Shown piece after piece: positions 18,944-27,564 of a stretch of 64,000 bases of DNA. The position numbers were made by a program, and so were the translations under genes. How positions within the stretch are numbered: position 1 is the first letter of the stretch; each line of letters starts with the position of its first letter. The notes beneath the pieces are model-generated. The model was given only the letters and a program-made list of their open reading frames with translations, was not told where the DNA came from and did not search any database. The DNA is from JASJAR01 sp038530285 (GTDB lineage Bacteria > Pseudomonadota > Alphaproteobacteria > Rhodobacterales > Rhodobacteraceae), in NCBI GenBank assembly GCA_038530285.1, contig JBCBCY010000002.1:1-64000 (forward strand), given 5' to 3'.

Positions 18944-19471
18944 TTGGATTGGTATCAGACCGTTTTCGAGTTGATCGATATGCGGTCGTTTTCAAATCTT
19001 TGGTATTGGATCGCCCTGGCTGTCGTTTGGTCGACCGCCAGCCATTGGGTGCTGGGCGTACCCTTTGACATGGTGCTGCGCGCCAAACGCCAGGGCGGAC
19101 AGGCCGAGATCGACATGCTGAACATCGTCAGCGTCAACGTCCGGCGGATGCAATACATCGGGCAGGTCTCGGGACTTTGGATCATCGCGATCGGCTCGGC
19201 GGTGCTGACCACCCTGGCGATCCTTGGGTTTGTCTACTGGGTTGAGCTCGCCCAGGCGATTTTCCTTCTGGCCTTTCCGATGTCGCTTGTGGGACTGTTG
19301 AGCCTGCGCGCGGCCCGGGCGATGCTGGACTATACCCATGATGCGGACGCGATGCGCGACAGGCTGACCCGCCACCGGCTGCACACGCAGCTCATTGGGG
19401 TGGTGTCGATCTTTGTCACCTCGCTGTTCGGGATGTGGCAAAACATAGCGGTCGGGCCGTTGGGCGGGTAA
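18944..19471 (+). CDS. Small membrane protein (often labelled 'component of SufBCD complex')
   Basis: Integral membrane protein of about 175 residues with roughly four hydrophobic segments (near 17-35, 65-85, 90-112 and 140-165 from the proposed start). I recall relatives in Rhodobacteraceae that begin with a DWYQTVFELIDMRSFSNLW-like stretch; that stretch here follows a TTG at 18944, so I propose TTG as start. An ATG 12 codons downstream (18980) is the alternative. The SufBCD label in databases is, to my knowledge, not backed by biochemistry. There is no suf gene nearby, so the function is best called unknown. Confidence 0.72.
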   Translation: MDWYQTVFELIDMRSFSNLWYWIALAVVWSTASHWVLGVPFDMVLRAKRQGGQAEIDMLNIVSVNVRRMQYIGQVSGLWIIAIGSAVLTTLAILGFVYWVELAQAIFLLAFPMSLVGLLSLRAARAMLDYTHDADAMRDRLTRHRLHTQLIGVVSIFVTSLFGMWQNIAVGPLGG

Positions 19472-19516
19472 TGTCCGGTTGACAGGGCTGCCCCACTGGC
19501 TACGTCAGGCCGCACG

Positions 19517-22500
19517 ATGGCCAATCCTCAGATCACAACGGTTTCCGGTGCCCCCGAAGGCTTTGACGCGCGGCTGTTGAGTGATGCCGCGACCGGCCCG
19601 GTCGTGCACGTGGCCCGCGATGACCGCCGGATGGCCGCGACCGCGGAAGCCTTGCGGTTTTTTGCCCCCGATCTGCCGGTGCTGACCTTTCCGGGGTGGG
19701 ATTGCCTGCCCTATGACCGGGTGTCGCCCAACCCCGACATTTCGGCCGCCCGCATGGCCACACTGGCGGGGCTCGCCAAGGGGGGACCGGATCGGTTTGT
19801 GCTGCTGACCACGCTGAACGCTGCCACCCAGCGGGTGCCTGCGCGCGCGCTTCTGGCCGAGGCGAGCTTTGTGGCCCGCGTCGGCGACCGCGTCGACGAA
19901 GGCGGCTTGCGGGCGTTCTTGGCCCGCATGGGGTTTGTGCAAGCACCCACCGTGACCGAGCCGGGCGATTTCGCGATCCGCGGCGGCATCATCGATATCT
20001 ATCCCGCGGGCGAAACAGGACCGATCCGGCTTGATCTGTTTGGCGATGTGCTCGACGGGGCGCGCCGGTTTGACCCCGTCAGCCAACGCACGACCGAAAA
20101 GCTGGAGCGTGTCGAACTGGCGCCGGTGTCCGAATTGATCCTTGATGAGCCGTCGATCACCCGGTTTCGGCAGAATTACCGGTTGGAATTTGGCGCCGCC
20201 GGCACTGATGATCCGCTGTATGAGGCGGTGTCGGCCGGGCGCAAACACGCCGGCGCCGAACATTGGCTGGCGCTCTTTCATGACCGGTTGGAGACGCTCT
20301 TTGACTACCTGGCGGGGGCCACGGTGTTTCTGGATGATCAGGCCACGCCCCAGCGCTTGGCGCGGTGGGAGGCGATCGAGGATCAATATGATGCGCGCCG
20401 CGAGGCGATGCAGGCCAAGGGGCGGATCGATTCTGTCTATAAACCGGCGCCGCCGGGGGGCTTGTATCTTGATGAGGCGGGGTGGGACGCGGCACTGGCG
20501 GGCAAGGTCGTCAAGCAGCTTGTCCAATTGCCGCAGCCGACCGGAGCACAGGCGGTGGATGCCGGCGGGCGGATCGGGCGTGATTTCGCGCCCGAACGAC
20601 AACAGGAAAATATCAGCCTTTTCGGGGCTTTGGCAGACCATATTCGCGCGAAAATGGTCGATGAGCCGGTGGTGCTGGCCAGCTATTCCGAAGGCGCGCG
20701 CGAACGGCTTCAGCATCTGGTCGAAGACGAAGGGGTCGCGGCCCCGAAGCTGATCAAGGATGTCAAGGCGCTTGACGGTCCGGGCGTCTACCTTGCGATC
20801 TGGGCGCTGGAACATGGCTTCACCGGCAAGGGCCTGACGGTGATTTCCGAACAAGACGTGTTGGGTGACCGGTTGATCCGCGCGCCGAAGAAAAAGCGCC
20901 GGGCCGAGAATTTCCTGACCGAAGCGCAATCGCTCAGCCCCGGCGATCTGGTCGTGCATGTGGACCACGGGGTGGGCCGCTACATGGGGCTGGAGGTTGT
21001 CACCGCGCTGCAGGCCCCCCACGAATGCATCCATCTGGAATATGCCGACAAGGCACGGCTGTTCCTGCCGGTGGAAAACATCGAACTGTTGTCGCGCTAT
21101 GGCCATGACGAAGGGCTTTTGGACCGGCTGGGCGGCGGCGCCTGGCAGGCCAAGAAGGCCAAGCTGAAAGAGCGCATTCGTCTGATTGCCGACAAGCTGA
21201 TCCGCATCGCGGCCGAACGGCATTTGCGCAAAGGTGCTGTGCTGTCGCCGCCCGACGGCATGTGGGACGCGTTTTCAGCCCGGTTCCCCTATGAGGAAAC
21301 CGAAGATCAGCTGCGCGCGATCAATGATGTGATGGATGACCTGACGTCTGGCACGCCGATGGACCGGCTGGTCTGCGGCGATGTGGGCTTTGGCAAGACC
21401 GAAGTGGCGATGCGCGCGGCCTTCGTCGCCGCCCTGTCAGGCCGCCAGGTCGCGGTCATCGCGCCGACCACGCTTCTGGCCCGCCAGCATGCAAAGTCCT
21501 TTGCCGAACGGTTCCGGGGCTTCCCGGTTGAGGTCCGCCAATTGTCCCGCTTTGTGGGCCCCAAGGACGCGAACGCCACCCGCGACGGCCTGGCGCGCGG
21601 CACGGTCGATATCGTGATTGGCACCCATGCGGTCCTGGCCAAAGCGGTGCGGTTTCAAAACCTCGGCCTGTTGATCATCGACGAGGAACAGCACTTCGGC
21701 GTCACCCACAAAGAACGGCTGAAGGAAATGCGGTCCGACATTCACGTGCTGACCCTGACGGCCACGCCGATCCCGCGCACGTTGCAACTTAGCCTGACGG
21801 GCGTGCGCGATCTGTCGATCATCGGCACCCCGCCGGTCGACCGGTTGGCGATCCGCACCTATGTCAGTGAGTTCGATACGGTGACCATCCGCGAGGCGCT
21901 GTTGCGCGAACATTACCGGGGCGGGCAGTCGTTTTTCGTCGTGCCGCGCATCGCGGACCTGCCTGAGATCGAGGAGTGGCTGAAAACCAACGTGCCTGAA
22001 GTGTCTTACGTGATTGCAAACGGGCAGATGGCGGCGGGCGAGCTCGATGACCGGATGAACGCCGTTTACGACGGCAAATATGACGTGCTGCTGTCGACGA
22101 CGATTGTGGAATCTGGTCTGGATATCCCCACCGCCAACACGATGGTGGTGCACCGGGCGGATATGTTCGGGCTGGCCCAGCTTTATCAGATCCGGGGGCG
22201 CGTGGGCCGGTCGAAAACCCGCGCCTACGCCTATCTGACCACGAAGCCGCGCACGAAACTCACCGACACGGCCGAAAAGCGGCTGCGGGTCTTGGGTTCG
22301 CTCGACAGTTTGGGGGCGGGGTTCACGCTGGCCAGCCAGGATCTGGACATTCGCGGGGCGGGCAACCTGATTGGCGAGGAACAATCGGGCCATATCCGCG
22401 AAGTGGGATATGAACTGTACCAATCCATGCTGGAAGAGGCGATTGCCAAGATCAAATCTGGCGAGATGGAAGGGCTGTCTGAAGCCGATGAGCAGTGGGC

Positions 22501-22954
22501 GCCGACGATCAATCTCGGCGTGCCGGTGCTGATCCCCGAAGCTTACGTGCCCGATCTGGATGTGCGCTTGGGGCTGTACCGGCGCCTGTCGGGCCTGTCG
22601 ACCAAGGTGGAACTGGAAGGGTTTGCCGCAGAACTAATCGACCGGTTCGGCAAGCTGCCGCGCGAGGTGAACACGCTGATGTTAGTTGTGCGCATCAAGG
22701 GCGAGTGCAAAAAGGCAGGGATTGCCAAGCTCGATGCCGGGCCCAAAGGGGCGACGATCCAGTTTTGGGGCGACAAGTTTGCCAATCCGGCGGGCCTGGT
22801 AGAGTTCATCCAGGATCAGAAAGGCCTGGCCAAGGTCAAGGACAACAAAATCGTGGTGCGCCGCGACTGGGTCAAAGACAGCGACAAGATCAAAGGCGCT
22901 TTTGCCATCGCCCGCGATCTGGCGGTCAAGGTCCGCGAGGGGCAGAAGGTCTAA
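19517..22954 (+). CDS. mfd: Transcription-repair coupling factor Mfd
   Basis: DNA translocase of 1145 residues that removes stalled RNA polymerase and recruits UvrA. It has a UvrB-like N-terminal module (FPGWDCLPYDRVSPN near 55), an RNA-polymerase-interacting CarD/RID-like domain (SPGDLVVHVDHGVGRYMGLE near 475), a RecG-like helicase core with Walker A GDVGFGKTE (near 620), the DEEQ box (IDEEQHFGV near 720) and motif VI (YQIRGRVGRSKTRAYAYL near 895), and a C-terminal TRCF domain. Length is normal. Its stop codon overlaps that of the convergent MFS gene by three bases. Confidence 0.97.
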   Translation: MANPQITTVSGAPEGFDARLLSDAATGPVVHVARDDRRMAATAEALRFFAPDLPVLTFPGWDCLPYDRVSPNPDISAARMATLAGLAKGGPDRFVLLTTLNAATQRVPARALLAEASFVARVGDRVDEGGLRAFLARMGFVQAPTVTEPGDFAIRGGIIDIYPAGETGPIRLDLFGDVLDGARRFDPVSQRTTEKLERVELAPVSELILDEPSITRFRQNYRLEFGAAGTDDPLYEAVSAGRKHAGAEHWLALFHDRLETLFDYLAGATVFLDDQATPQRLARWEAIEDQYDARREAMQAKGRIDSVYKPAPPGGLYLDEAGWDAALAGKVVKQLVQLPQPTGAQAVDAGGRIGRDFAPERQQENISLFGALADHIRAKMVDEPVVLASYSEGARERLQHLVEDEGVAAPKLIKDVKALDGPGVYLAIWALEHGFTGKGLTVISEQDVLGDRLIRAPKKKRRAENFLTEAQSLSPGDLVVHVDHGVGRYMGLEVVTALQAPHECIHLEYADKARLFLPVENIELLSRYGHDEGLLDRLGGGAWQAKKAKLKERIRLIADKLIRIAAERHLRKGAVLSPPDGMWDAFSARFPYEETEDQLRAINDVMDDLTSGTPMDRLVCGDVGFGKTEVAMRAAFVAALSGRQVAVIAPTTLLARQHAKSFAERFRGFPVEVRQLSRFVGPKDANATRDGLARGTVDIVIGTHAVLAKAVRFQNLGLLIIDEEQHFGVTHKERLKEMRSDIHVLTLTATPIPRTLQLSLTGVRDLSIIGTPPVDRLAIRTYVSEFDTVTIREALLREHYRGGQSFFVVPRIADLPEIEEWLKTNVPEVSYVIANGQMAAGELDDRMNAVYDGKYDVLLSTTIVESGLDIPTANTMVVHRADMFGLAQLYQIRGRVGRSKTRAYAYLTTKPRTKLTDTAEKRLRVLGSLDSLGAGFTLASQDLDIRGAGNLIGEEQSGHIREVGYELYQSMLEEAIAKIKSGEMEGLSEADEQWAPTINLGVPVLIPEAYVPDLDVRLGLYRRLSGLSTKVELEGFAAELIDRFGKLPREVNTLMLVVRIKGECKKAGIAKLDAGPKGATIQFWGDKFANPAGLVEFIQDQKGLAKVKDNKIVVRRDWVKDSDKIKGAFAIARDLAVKVREGQKV

Positions 22955-24147
22955 TCATTTGCGACCCACCGCAAGGACAACACCACGCCCGCACAGTAAA
23001 GCGCGACCAGAATGGCCGGCACCAGCGGCGTGCCGTCAAAAAAGATGGCCGGCACCGACCCCAGTATCGCCCCACCGGCCGTGGAAAGGGCCAAGATCAC
23101 CGACGCGGCCATGCCCGCCAGATGCCCCATGGGTTCCATTGCCAGCGAATTGAGGTTCCCGATGGAAAAGCTGATCGTCATGAAGACCGCAATCATGAAC
23201 CCGACATAGGCCGGGAAAGCCAGCGCCTGGGGCAGGGCGGATGTCGCCAAAGCCACGCCGTAAAGGGCCGCCGCGGCCCCCAGCGCCATCATCGCCCGGA
23301 ACACGACGTTGCGCATGCCGACCCGCTCGACGATCCGCGAATTGAGGTAGGCGCCCGAGGCGGAAATCAACGCCACCAGACCGAACCACAACGGAAAGCC
23401 GGCCTCATCATCGAAGGTGACCACAAAGACCGGCTGCGTCGTTGTCAAAAGGGTGAACAACACCCCGAAGACAAAGCATTGCGCCAGGATCGCAAGCGCC
23501 ACCTTGCGGTTTGACAGCACTTCGACAAAGCCGCCGGTGAAGGTTGCCAGCTTCAGCGGGCGCTGATCGGCGGGATCAAGCGTTTCGGCCTGGCGCACCG
23601 CGAACCAGGCGGCCGAAAGGCCCATGAACACGACAAATGACACGAATAACGCGCGCCAGCCAAAGGCGTTGATCACGACCGCGCCAAGGGCGGGCGCCAT
23701 CACGGGCACCAGCGTAAACACCACCAAAATCAGCGACATGATGCTGGCCATGTGCCGGCCCGCATAAAGGTCACGGATCACCGCATTGGCCGCCACCCGC
23801 GGGATCGCGGCGGCAATGCCTTGGATAAACCGGGCCGCCAGCAAGGTGTCCAGCGAGGCGGCGAAATAGGCCAGGATTGACGCGGCGATATAGAGCACCG
23901 CGCCCACAATGATCACCGGGCGGCGGCCATAGGCATCGGCCACCGCGCCCACAAAGAAGGTGCCCAGGCCCATACCCAGCACGAAGATCGTGACGACCAG
24001 CTGCGCGCGGTTGGGCGCGTCGGGGGTCAGCTCGGCCGCGATCGTGGTCATCGCGGGCAGCATCGAATCGATTGAAAACGCCGTTGTGGCGACAAGCATG
24101 GCGATCAGGGGAATGAATTCGGCGCGGGCCAGCCGCTCAGGTCGCAT
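22951..24147 (-). CDS. Bcr/CflA-type MFS drug exporter
   Basis: Twelve-helix major facilitator of 398 residues. Motif A-like GAVADAYGRRPVIIVGAVLY (near 67) and ARFIQGIAAAIPRVAANAVIRD (near 108) are typical of the Bcr/CflA multidrug-efflux subfamily. The ligand is unknown. The DsbA-like gene upstream overlaps its start by 11 bases, so the two form an operon. The stop codon TAG overlaps the stop of mfd on the other strand (22951-22954). Confidence 0.9.
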   Translation of the reverse strand: MRPERLARAEFIPLIAMLVATTAFSIDSMLPAMTTIAAELTPDAPNRAQLVVTIFVLGMGLGTFFVGAVADAYGRRPVIIVGAVLYIAASILAYFAASLDTLLAARFIQGIAAAIPRVAANAVIRDLYAGRHMASIMSLILVVFTLVPVMAPALGAVVINAFGWRALFVSFVVFMGLSAAWFAVRQAETLDPADQRPLKLATFTGGFVEVLSNRKVALAILAQCFVFGVLFTLLTTTQPVFVVTFDDEAGFPLWFGLVALISASGAYLNSRIVERVGMRNVVFRAMMALGAAAALYGVALATSALPQALAFPAYVGFMIAVFMTISFSIGNLNSLAMEPMGHLAGMAASVILALSTAGGAILGSVPAIFFDGTPLVPAILVALYCAGVVLSLRWVAND

Positions 24148-24787
24148 CGGGCGTGCTAAGCTGATGGGTGATATCGTCGATCACTTTGGTCCAAAGGTCT
24201 GTGGGCTGCGCGCCCGCCAAGGCGTGCTGGTTGGCCACGATGAACGTGGGCACCCCGGTGACACCGCGGTCGCGGGCATGGGCGTCGCGTTGGCGCAGAT
24301 CGTCAAGGTCCGCGTCCGACGCCAAAAGCCGTTCGATCGTGGGGCGGTCCATCTCGATCGCTTCGGCGATGCCCAAAAGCACGCCGTGATCACCGATATC
24401 CTGGCCTTGTTCGAAATAGGCTTTGAACAGGCGGGACACAGCGGCGGTCTGGCGCCCTTCGATGCCCGCCCAATGGATCAGACGGTGCGCATCCATGGTG
24501 TTTGGGGTCCGTTTGATCCCGCCCAGATCGAGGGTCAAACCCGCCGCGACCGCGGCCTCATCAATCCTGGAATAGACCCGCACGGCCTCCTCCTTGCCGC
24601 CGAACTTGGTTTCGAGATAGGCGCGCCGGTCCATCCCAGCACCTGGCATGTCCGGGTTCAACTGGAACGGATGCCATTCGATTTCAAACGGGTGGTCGGG
24701 ATGGGCGTCAAGCGCGCGGTCCAACTGGGTCTTGCCGATGTAGCACCATGGGCAAATCGGATCGGACAGGATATCTAGCTTGACCAT
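24137..24787 (-). CDS. DsbA-family thiol oxidoreductase (FrnE-like)
   Basis: Thioredoxin-fold protein of 216 residues with CPWC near residue 13 (SDPICPWCYIGKTQ) and the cis-Pro strand GVTGVPTFIV near 177, diagnostic of the DsbA/FrnE cytoplasmic branch. There is no signal peptide, so it acts in the cytosol, probably as a disulfide isomerase or glutathione-linked oxidoreductase. The family also includes 2-hydroxychromene-2-carboxylate isomerases, but those usually lack the CxxC. It overlaps the downstream exporter gene by 11 bases. Confidence 0.9.
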   Translation of the reverse strand: MVKLDILSDPICPWCYIGKTQLDRALDAHPDHPFEIEWHPFQLNPDMPGAGMDRRAYLETKFGGKEEAVRVYSRIDEAAVAAGLTLDLGGIKRTPNTMDAHRLIHWAGIEGRQTAAVSRLFKAYFEQGQDIGDHGVLLGIAEAIEMDRPTIERLLASDADLDDLRQRDAHARDRGVTGVPTFIVANQHALAGAQPTDLWTKVIDDITHQLSTPDAT

Positions 24788-24863
24788 GGGGATGCCCTTT
24801 CAGCGCGCATCCCCGTTCTATCGGGTGTGTCCGGCGCCGCAAGGCCCCCCGGCCTGCGAAAGA

Positions 24864-25073
24864 TCAGGCCGCTTTGGCCCGCGCGGCGGCAGGCATTGCA
24901 AGGCCGGCTTGCCATTCGTCGATGGCTTCGGCCGCTTCTGACAGGGTCAGATCATGGGCGGACGCGAGGTGATCAATAAGATCTTTCACATCCGTCGCCG
25001 AGGCGGTTAGCGCGCTGTGGTCAACGGCCGGAAACCGGGCGGAAAGATCGAGGATCGCGTTTGGGTCTGTCAT
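24864..25073 (-). CDS. Small acidic hypothetical protein
   Basis: 69 residues, Ala/Asp/Leu-rich and predicted helical (LDLSARFPAVDHSALTASAT, then DVKDLIDHLASAHDLTLSEAAEAIDEWQAG). No signal peptide or membrane segment. The ribosome site upstream of the ATG at 25073 is weak. Codon use looks like the neighbours, which favours a real gene. Function not recognised. Confidence 0.55.
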   Translation of the reverse strand: MTDPNAILDLSARFPAVDHSALTASATDVKDLIDHLASAHDLTLSEAAEAIDEWQAGLAMPAAARAKAA

Positions 25074-25174
25074 GGGTGTTCACTTTCATTCAACGTCTCG
25101 CCGAGTGAACTAGAGCAGCGTTAATAATTGTCTAACGTCGCGGGGCTCGCCCCCATAACACCCGAAAAAAACGC

Positions 25175-25291
25175 CTAAATTGCGCGGTCAATGGCCCGTG
25201 CCCCGGCCGAAAGGTCTTGGCCGAAACCGTCGACGGTATTGCAGCCCGCCACCAGGCCCACCAAGGTCAAAAGAGCGATGATCCGCAGCAT
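25175..25291 (-). CDS. Entericidin-type small lipoprotein
   Basis: A 38-residue protein, too short for most gene callers. It has a signal peptide with lipobox (MLRIIALLTLVGLVAGC, Cys at 17) followed by NTVDGFGQDLSAGARAID, the N-T-x-x-G-x-G-x-D pattern of the entericidin EcnA/EcnB family of envelope lipoproteins. The start at 25291 lies 3 bases after the stop of the peptide-binding protein gene, and its GAGGAG ribosome site is made by that gene's last Glu codons, so translation is probably coupled. In E. coli ecnAB is an antidote/toxin pair; only one gene is seen here. Confidence 0.85.
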   Translation of the reverse strand: MLRIIALLTLVGLVAGCNTVDGFGQDLSAGARAIDRAI

Positions 25292-25294
25292 GTT

Positions 25295-27106
25295 TTACTC
25301 CTCATACCACCAGACGTCGGGCTGAAACCCGATCCAGTCGCCGTAGATCGGCAAGGTGGTCGGATATTTCAGTTCGCGGGCATGGGCAATGCGCGCCACC
25401 GGGTTGTGCCAGCTTGGAATGACATAGCGGCCCGAAATCAACACCCGGTCCAGCGCGCGGACCGCCGCAAGGTAGTCTTCGCGGCTGTCGGATGTCAGCA
25501 TCGCGTTGACCAGCCCGTCGATGGCGGGGTTTTGCGCCCCCATCCAGTTGCGCGACCCGTCCTGGGTTGCCGCCTCGGTGCCCCAGTACAGCAATTGCTC
25601 ATTCCCGGGGCTTAAGGACAGCCCGCGGGTGTACCAGGTCATGTCGAAATCAAAGACGTTGGTGCGTTCTTTCATCTGTGCGCTGTCAACGGTGGTGATG
25701 GTGGGTGTTATGCCCAGCCGGTTCAGCGCGGCCACGTAAAGGTCCACGATCTGCTGGGTTTCATTTGACCCTTGCGACAACAGGATATCGAAGGTGAAAG
25801 GTGCCCCGGCGGCATCGGACATCACGCCGTCCCGAACCTCATATCCGGCTTCAGCGAACAGATCCAACGCGCGTCCAATCCCGGCCCGGTTGCGTTCGGA
25901 CCCGTCCGAGACGGGCAGGGTGTAGCCTTCGACCGCACCGGGCAAGAGATCGAATTCATAAAGGTCCAGCAGCTCGGCCACCCGGCCCGTCGCGGGGCCC
26001 GGTTCAGACCCAAGGATGGAGTTTGAAAAGTAGCTGGTGATGCGCGGGGCCGGATCGCCGTTGAGCGTTTGGTTGATGAACTCGAAATTGAACGCCGTGA
26101 TCAGCGCTTCGCGCACCTGCCAGTCCTGGAATTGCGGACGCCGCGTGTTCATCACCAACCCTTGAATGCCCGTGGGCCGCTGGTGCGGGATCACCGATTT
26201 GACGACTTCGCCTGCATCCACGGCCGGGAAATCATAGGCCGTGTTCCACTTTTGGATGTTGGTTTCGCGCATGGTGGTCAGAATACCGGCCTTGAACGCT
26301 TCAAACATCGCGGTGGCGTCGGCGAAAAACTCCATCCGGATTTCATCGAGGTTGCCCGTGCCGCGGCGAAACGGAATGTCCGCACCCCAATAGTCGGGGT
26401 TGCGCTTCAGCGATACAAAGCGGCCCGGCTCGAAATCATCGATCACGTAAGGGGCGGATGTGATCGGCACCACATCGACCCCGCTTTCGGCGAAATCGAG
26501 GCCGCTCCACTGGGCTTTTTTCAGGATCGGGCGCATCCCGATGATCAGCGCCAATTCGTCATCATCGGTGTTGAAGGTGAACTTCACCGACCGCTCACCG
26601 GTGGCTTCGGCGGATGCCAGCTTGTTCCAGACGCCGTGATAGCGCGGATGGCCCACGGTCCCTAAGGTTTCATAGGACCACAAGACATCTTCGACCGTGA
26701 CAGGGCTGCCGTCGGAAAACTTCGCTTCCGGGCGCAGGGTGAATTCCACGGTTGAGCGGTCGTCGGACACGTCGACCGATTCGGCCAAGAGGCCATAAAG
26801 CGTGAAGGGTTCGTCATAGCTGCGCCCCATCAGGCTTTCGACGGCAAGAAACCGCAATTGCCAGGGCACCCGGCCTTTCAGGATGTAGGGGTTGAGCGAA
26901 TCAAAGCTGCCCACCTCGCCCTGGACAATACGCCCGCCCTTGGGGGCGTCGGGGTTGGCATAGGGCAGGGACACAAAATCGGGTGGAAGACCCGGGTCGC
27001 CATACATAGCTATGCCATGGGACGGCTCTGCCAGACTGCCGGCCGGCATCAAGGCTGTGGTGATCGCGGCGGCGGCCCCTGCGATGGTGGCGAGTACTTT
27101 TCCCAT
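25295..27106 (-). CDS. Periplasmic oligopeptide/solute-binding protein (family 5), orphan
   Basis: Exported family 5 (DppA/OppA) binding protein of 603 residues with a signal peptide ending in AGSLA-EP near residue 28. Recognisable segments are PDAPKGGRIVQGEVGSFDSLN (near 50), FTLRPEAKFSDGSPVTVEDVLWSY (near 130) and ALITAFNFEFINQTLNG (near 335). Binding-protein genes of this PDAPKGG subtype often sit with YejABEF permeases, but no permease or ATPase gene lies beside it here. It is followed by the coupled entericidin gene, and a candidate small RNA diverges from it at 27218. Confidence 0.9.
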   Translation of the reverse strand: MGKVLATIAGAAAAITTALMPAGSLAEPSHGIAMYGDPGLPPDFVSLPYANPDAPKGGRIVQGEVGSFDSLNPYILKGRVPWQLRFLAVESLMGRSYDEPFTLYGLLAESVDVSDDRSTVEFTLRPEAKFSDGSPVTVEDVLWSYETLGTVGHPRYHGVWNKLASAEATGERSVKFTFNTDDDELALIIGMRPILKKAQWSGLDFAESGVDVVPITSAPYVIDDFEPGRFVSLKRNPDYWGADIPFRRGTGNLDEIRMEFFADATAMFEAFKAGILTTMRETNIQKWNTAYDFPAVDAGEVVKSVIPHQRPTGIQGLVMNTRRPQFQDWQVREALITAFNFEFINQTLNGDPAPRITSYFSNSILGSEPGPATGRVAELLDLYEFDLLPGAVEGYTLPVSDGSERNRAGIGRALDLFAEAGYEVRDGVMSDAAGAPFTFDILLSQGSNETQQIVDLYVAALNRLGITPTITTVDSAQMKERTNVFDFDMTWYTRGLSLSPGNEQLLYWGTEAATQDGSRNWMGAQNPAIDGLVNAMLTSDSREDYLAAVRALDRVLISGRYVIPSWHNPVARIAHARELKYPTTLPIYGDWIGFQPDVWWYEE

Positions 27107-27182
27107 ATCCGTGACAATCCCCTGCTTCGTTGTTGTTTGATGCGAGCCTAGCCATGAAGCGTAGCCTTTTCAAACTTTTGGC

Positions 27183-27211
27183 TTGGCCACGGGCGGGTTG
27201 TTGCGTATAAA
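27183..27211 (+). promoter_or_regulatory. Sigma-70-type promoter of candidate small RNA
   Basis: TTGGCC (27183-27188) and TATAAA (27206-27211) are separated by exactly 17 bases. The -10 matches TATAAT at five of six positions. A start near 27218 is expected. Confidence 0.6.
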
Positions 27212-27217
27212 CAGGGC

Positions 27218-27293
27218 ACTGCTCGATAGGTTTCTTGCCTGTATGAAACCTGCCTCAATAACTTAACGCCCGCCTTGTGCGGGCGTTTTTTTT
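27218..27293 (+). ncRNA. Candidate small RNA of about 75 nt
   Basis: No coding potential is seen, but the stretch has the layout of a stand-alone small RNA. It has a promoter at 27183-27211, a first hairpin with a 7-bp perfect stem (AGGTTTC 27228-27234 / GAAACCT 27245-27251) exposing the loop TTGCCTGTAT, an A/U-rich single-stranded spacer (CAATAACTTA), and an intrinsic terminator (27266-27293). This is the shape of Hfq-dependent base-pairing RNAs. It diverges from the oligopeptide-binding protein gene and precedes bdhA by 270 bases. No known RNA family was recognised. Confidence 0.6.
27266..27293 (+). terminator. Intrinsic terminator
   Basis: Perfect 8-bp stem ACGCCCGC / GCGGGCGT (27266-27273 and 27279-27286), loop CTTGT, followed by eight T. 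It ends the candidate small RNA; no + strand protein gene lies upstream within reach. Confidence 0.85.
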
Positions 27294-27564
27294 GGCCCGA
27301 GCAGGCTGCCTTTGGCGACCCAGGCAGCGCCAATGCGCCCACATGCTAAGGTTAACGCGCCCGCGTGACCGGCAAGTCTCCGCCCGCTTTGGGTGCTGCG
27401 CCGAAAGGCGTTTGCGCTGTCATGCTTTTGTTACCCGCCTGCGAATCGGTTTTCATCGACCGGATCAGTTCCGCGCCGACACCACTGTCCCGGTGCGTTT
27501 CGGGGGGTGCGTTTCCCATCAGGGTGATTATGCTGCGCCGCAACATCAATGCTAAGAGGCGCGC
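27294..27564. other. Intergenic stretch before bdhA
   Basis: 271 bases between the small-RNA terminator and bdhA. Short frames exist on both strands but none has a ribosome site together with plausible composition. It presumably holds the bdhA promoter, which I could not place with confidence. Confidence 0.4.

Noticed and set aside
19505..21223. 572-codon open frame on the minus strand
   Set aside because: It mirrors mfd, whose motifs are unambiguous on the + strand; its translation is rich in Arg/His/Gln with no family features, as is usual for antisense frames in GC-rich genes.
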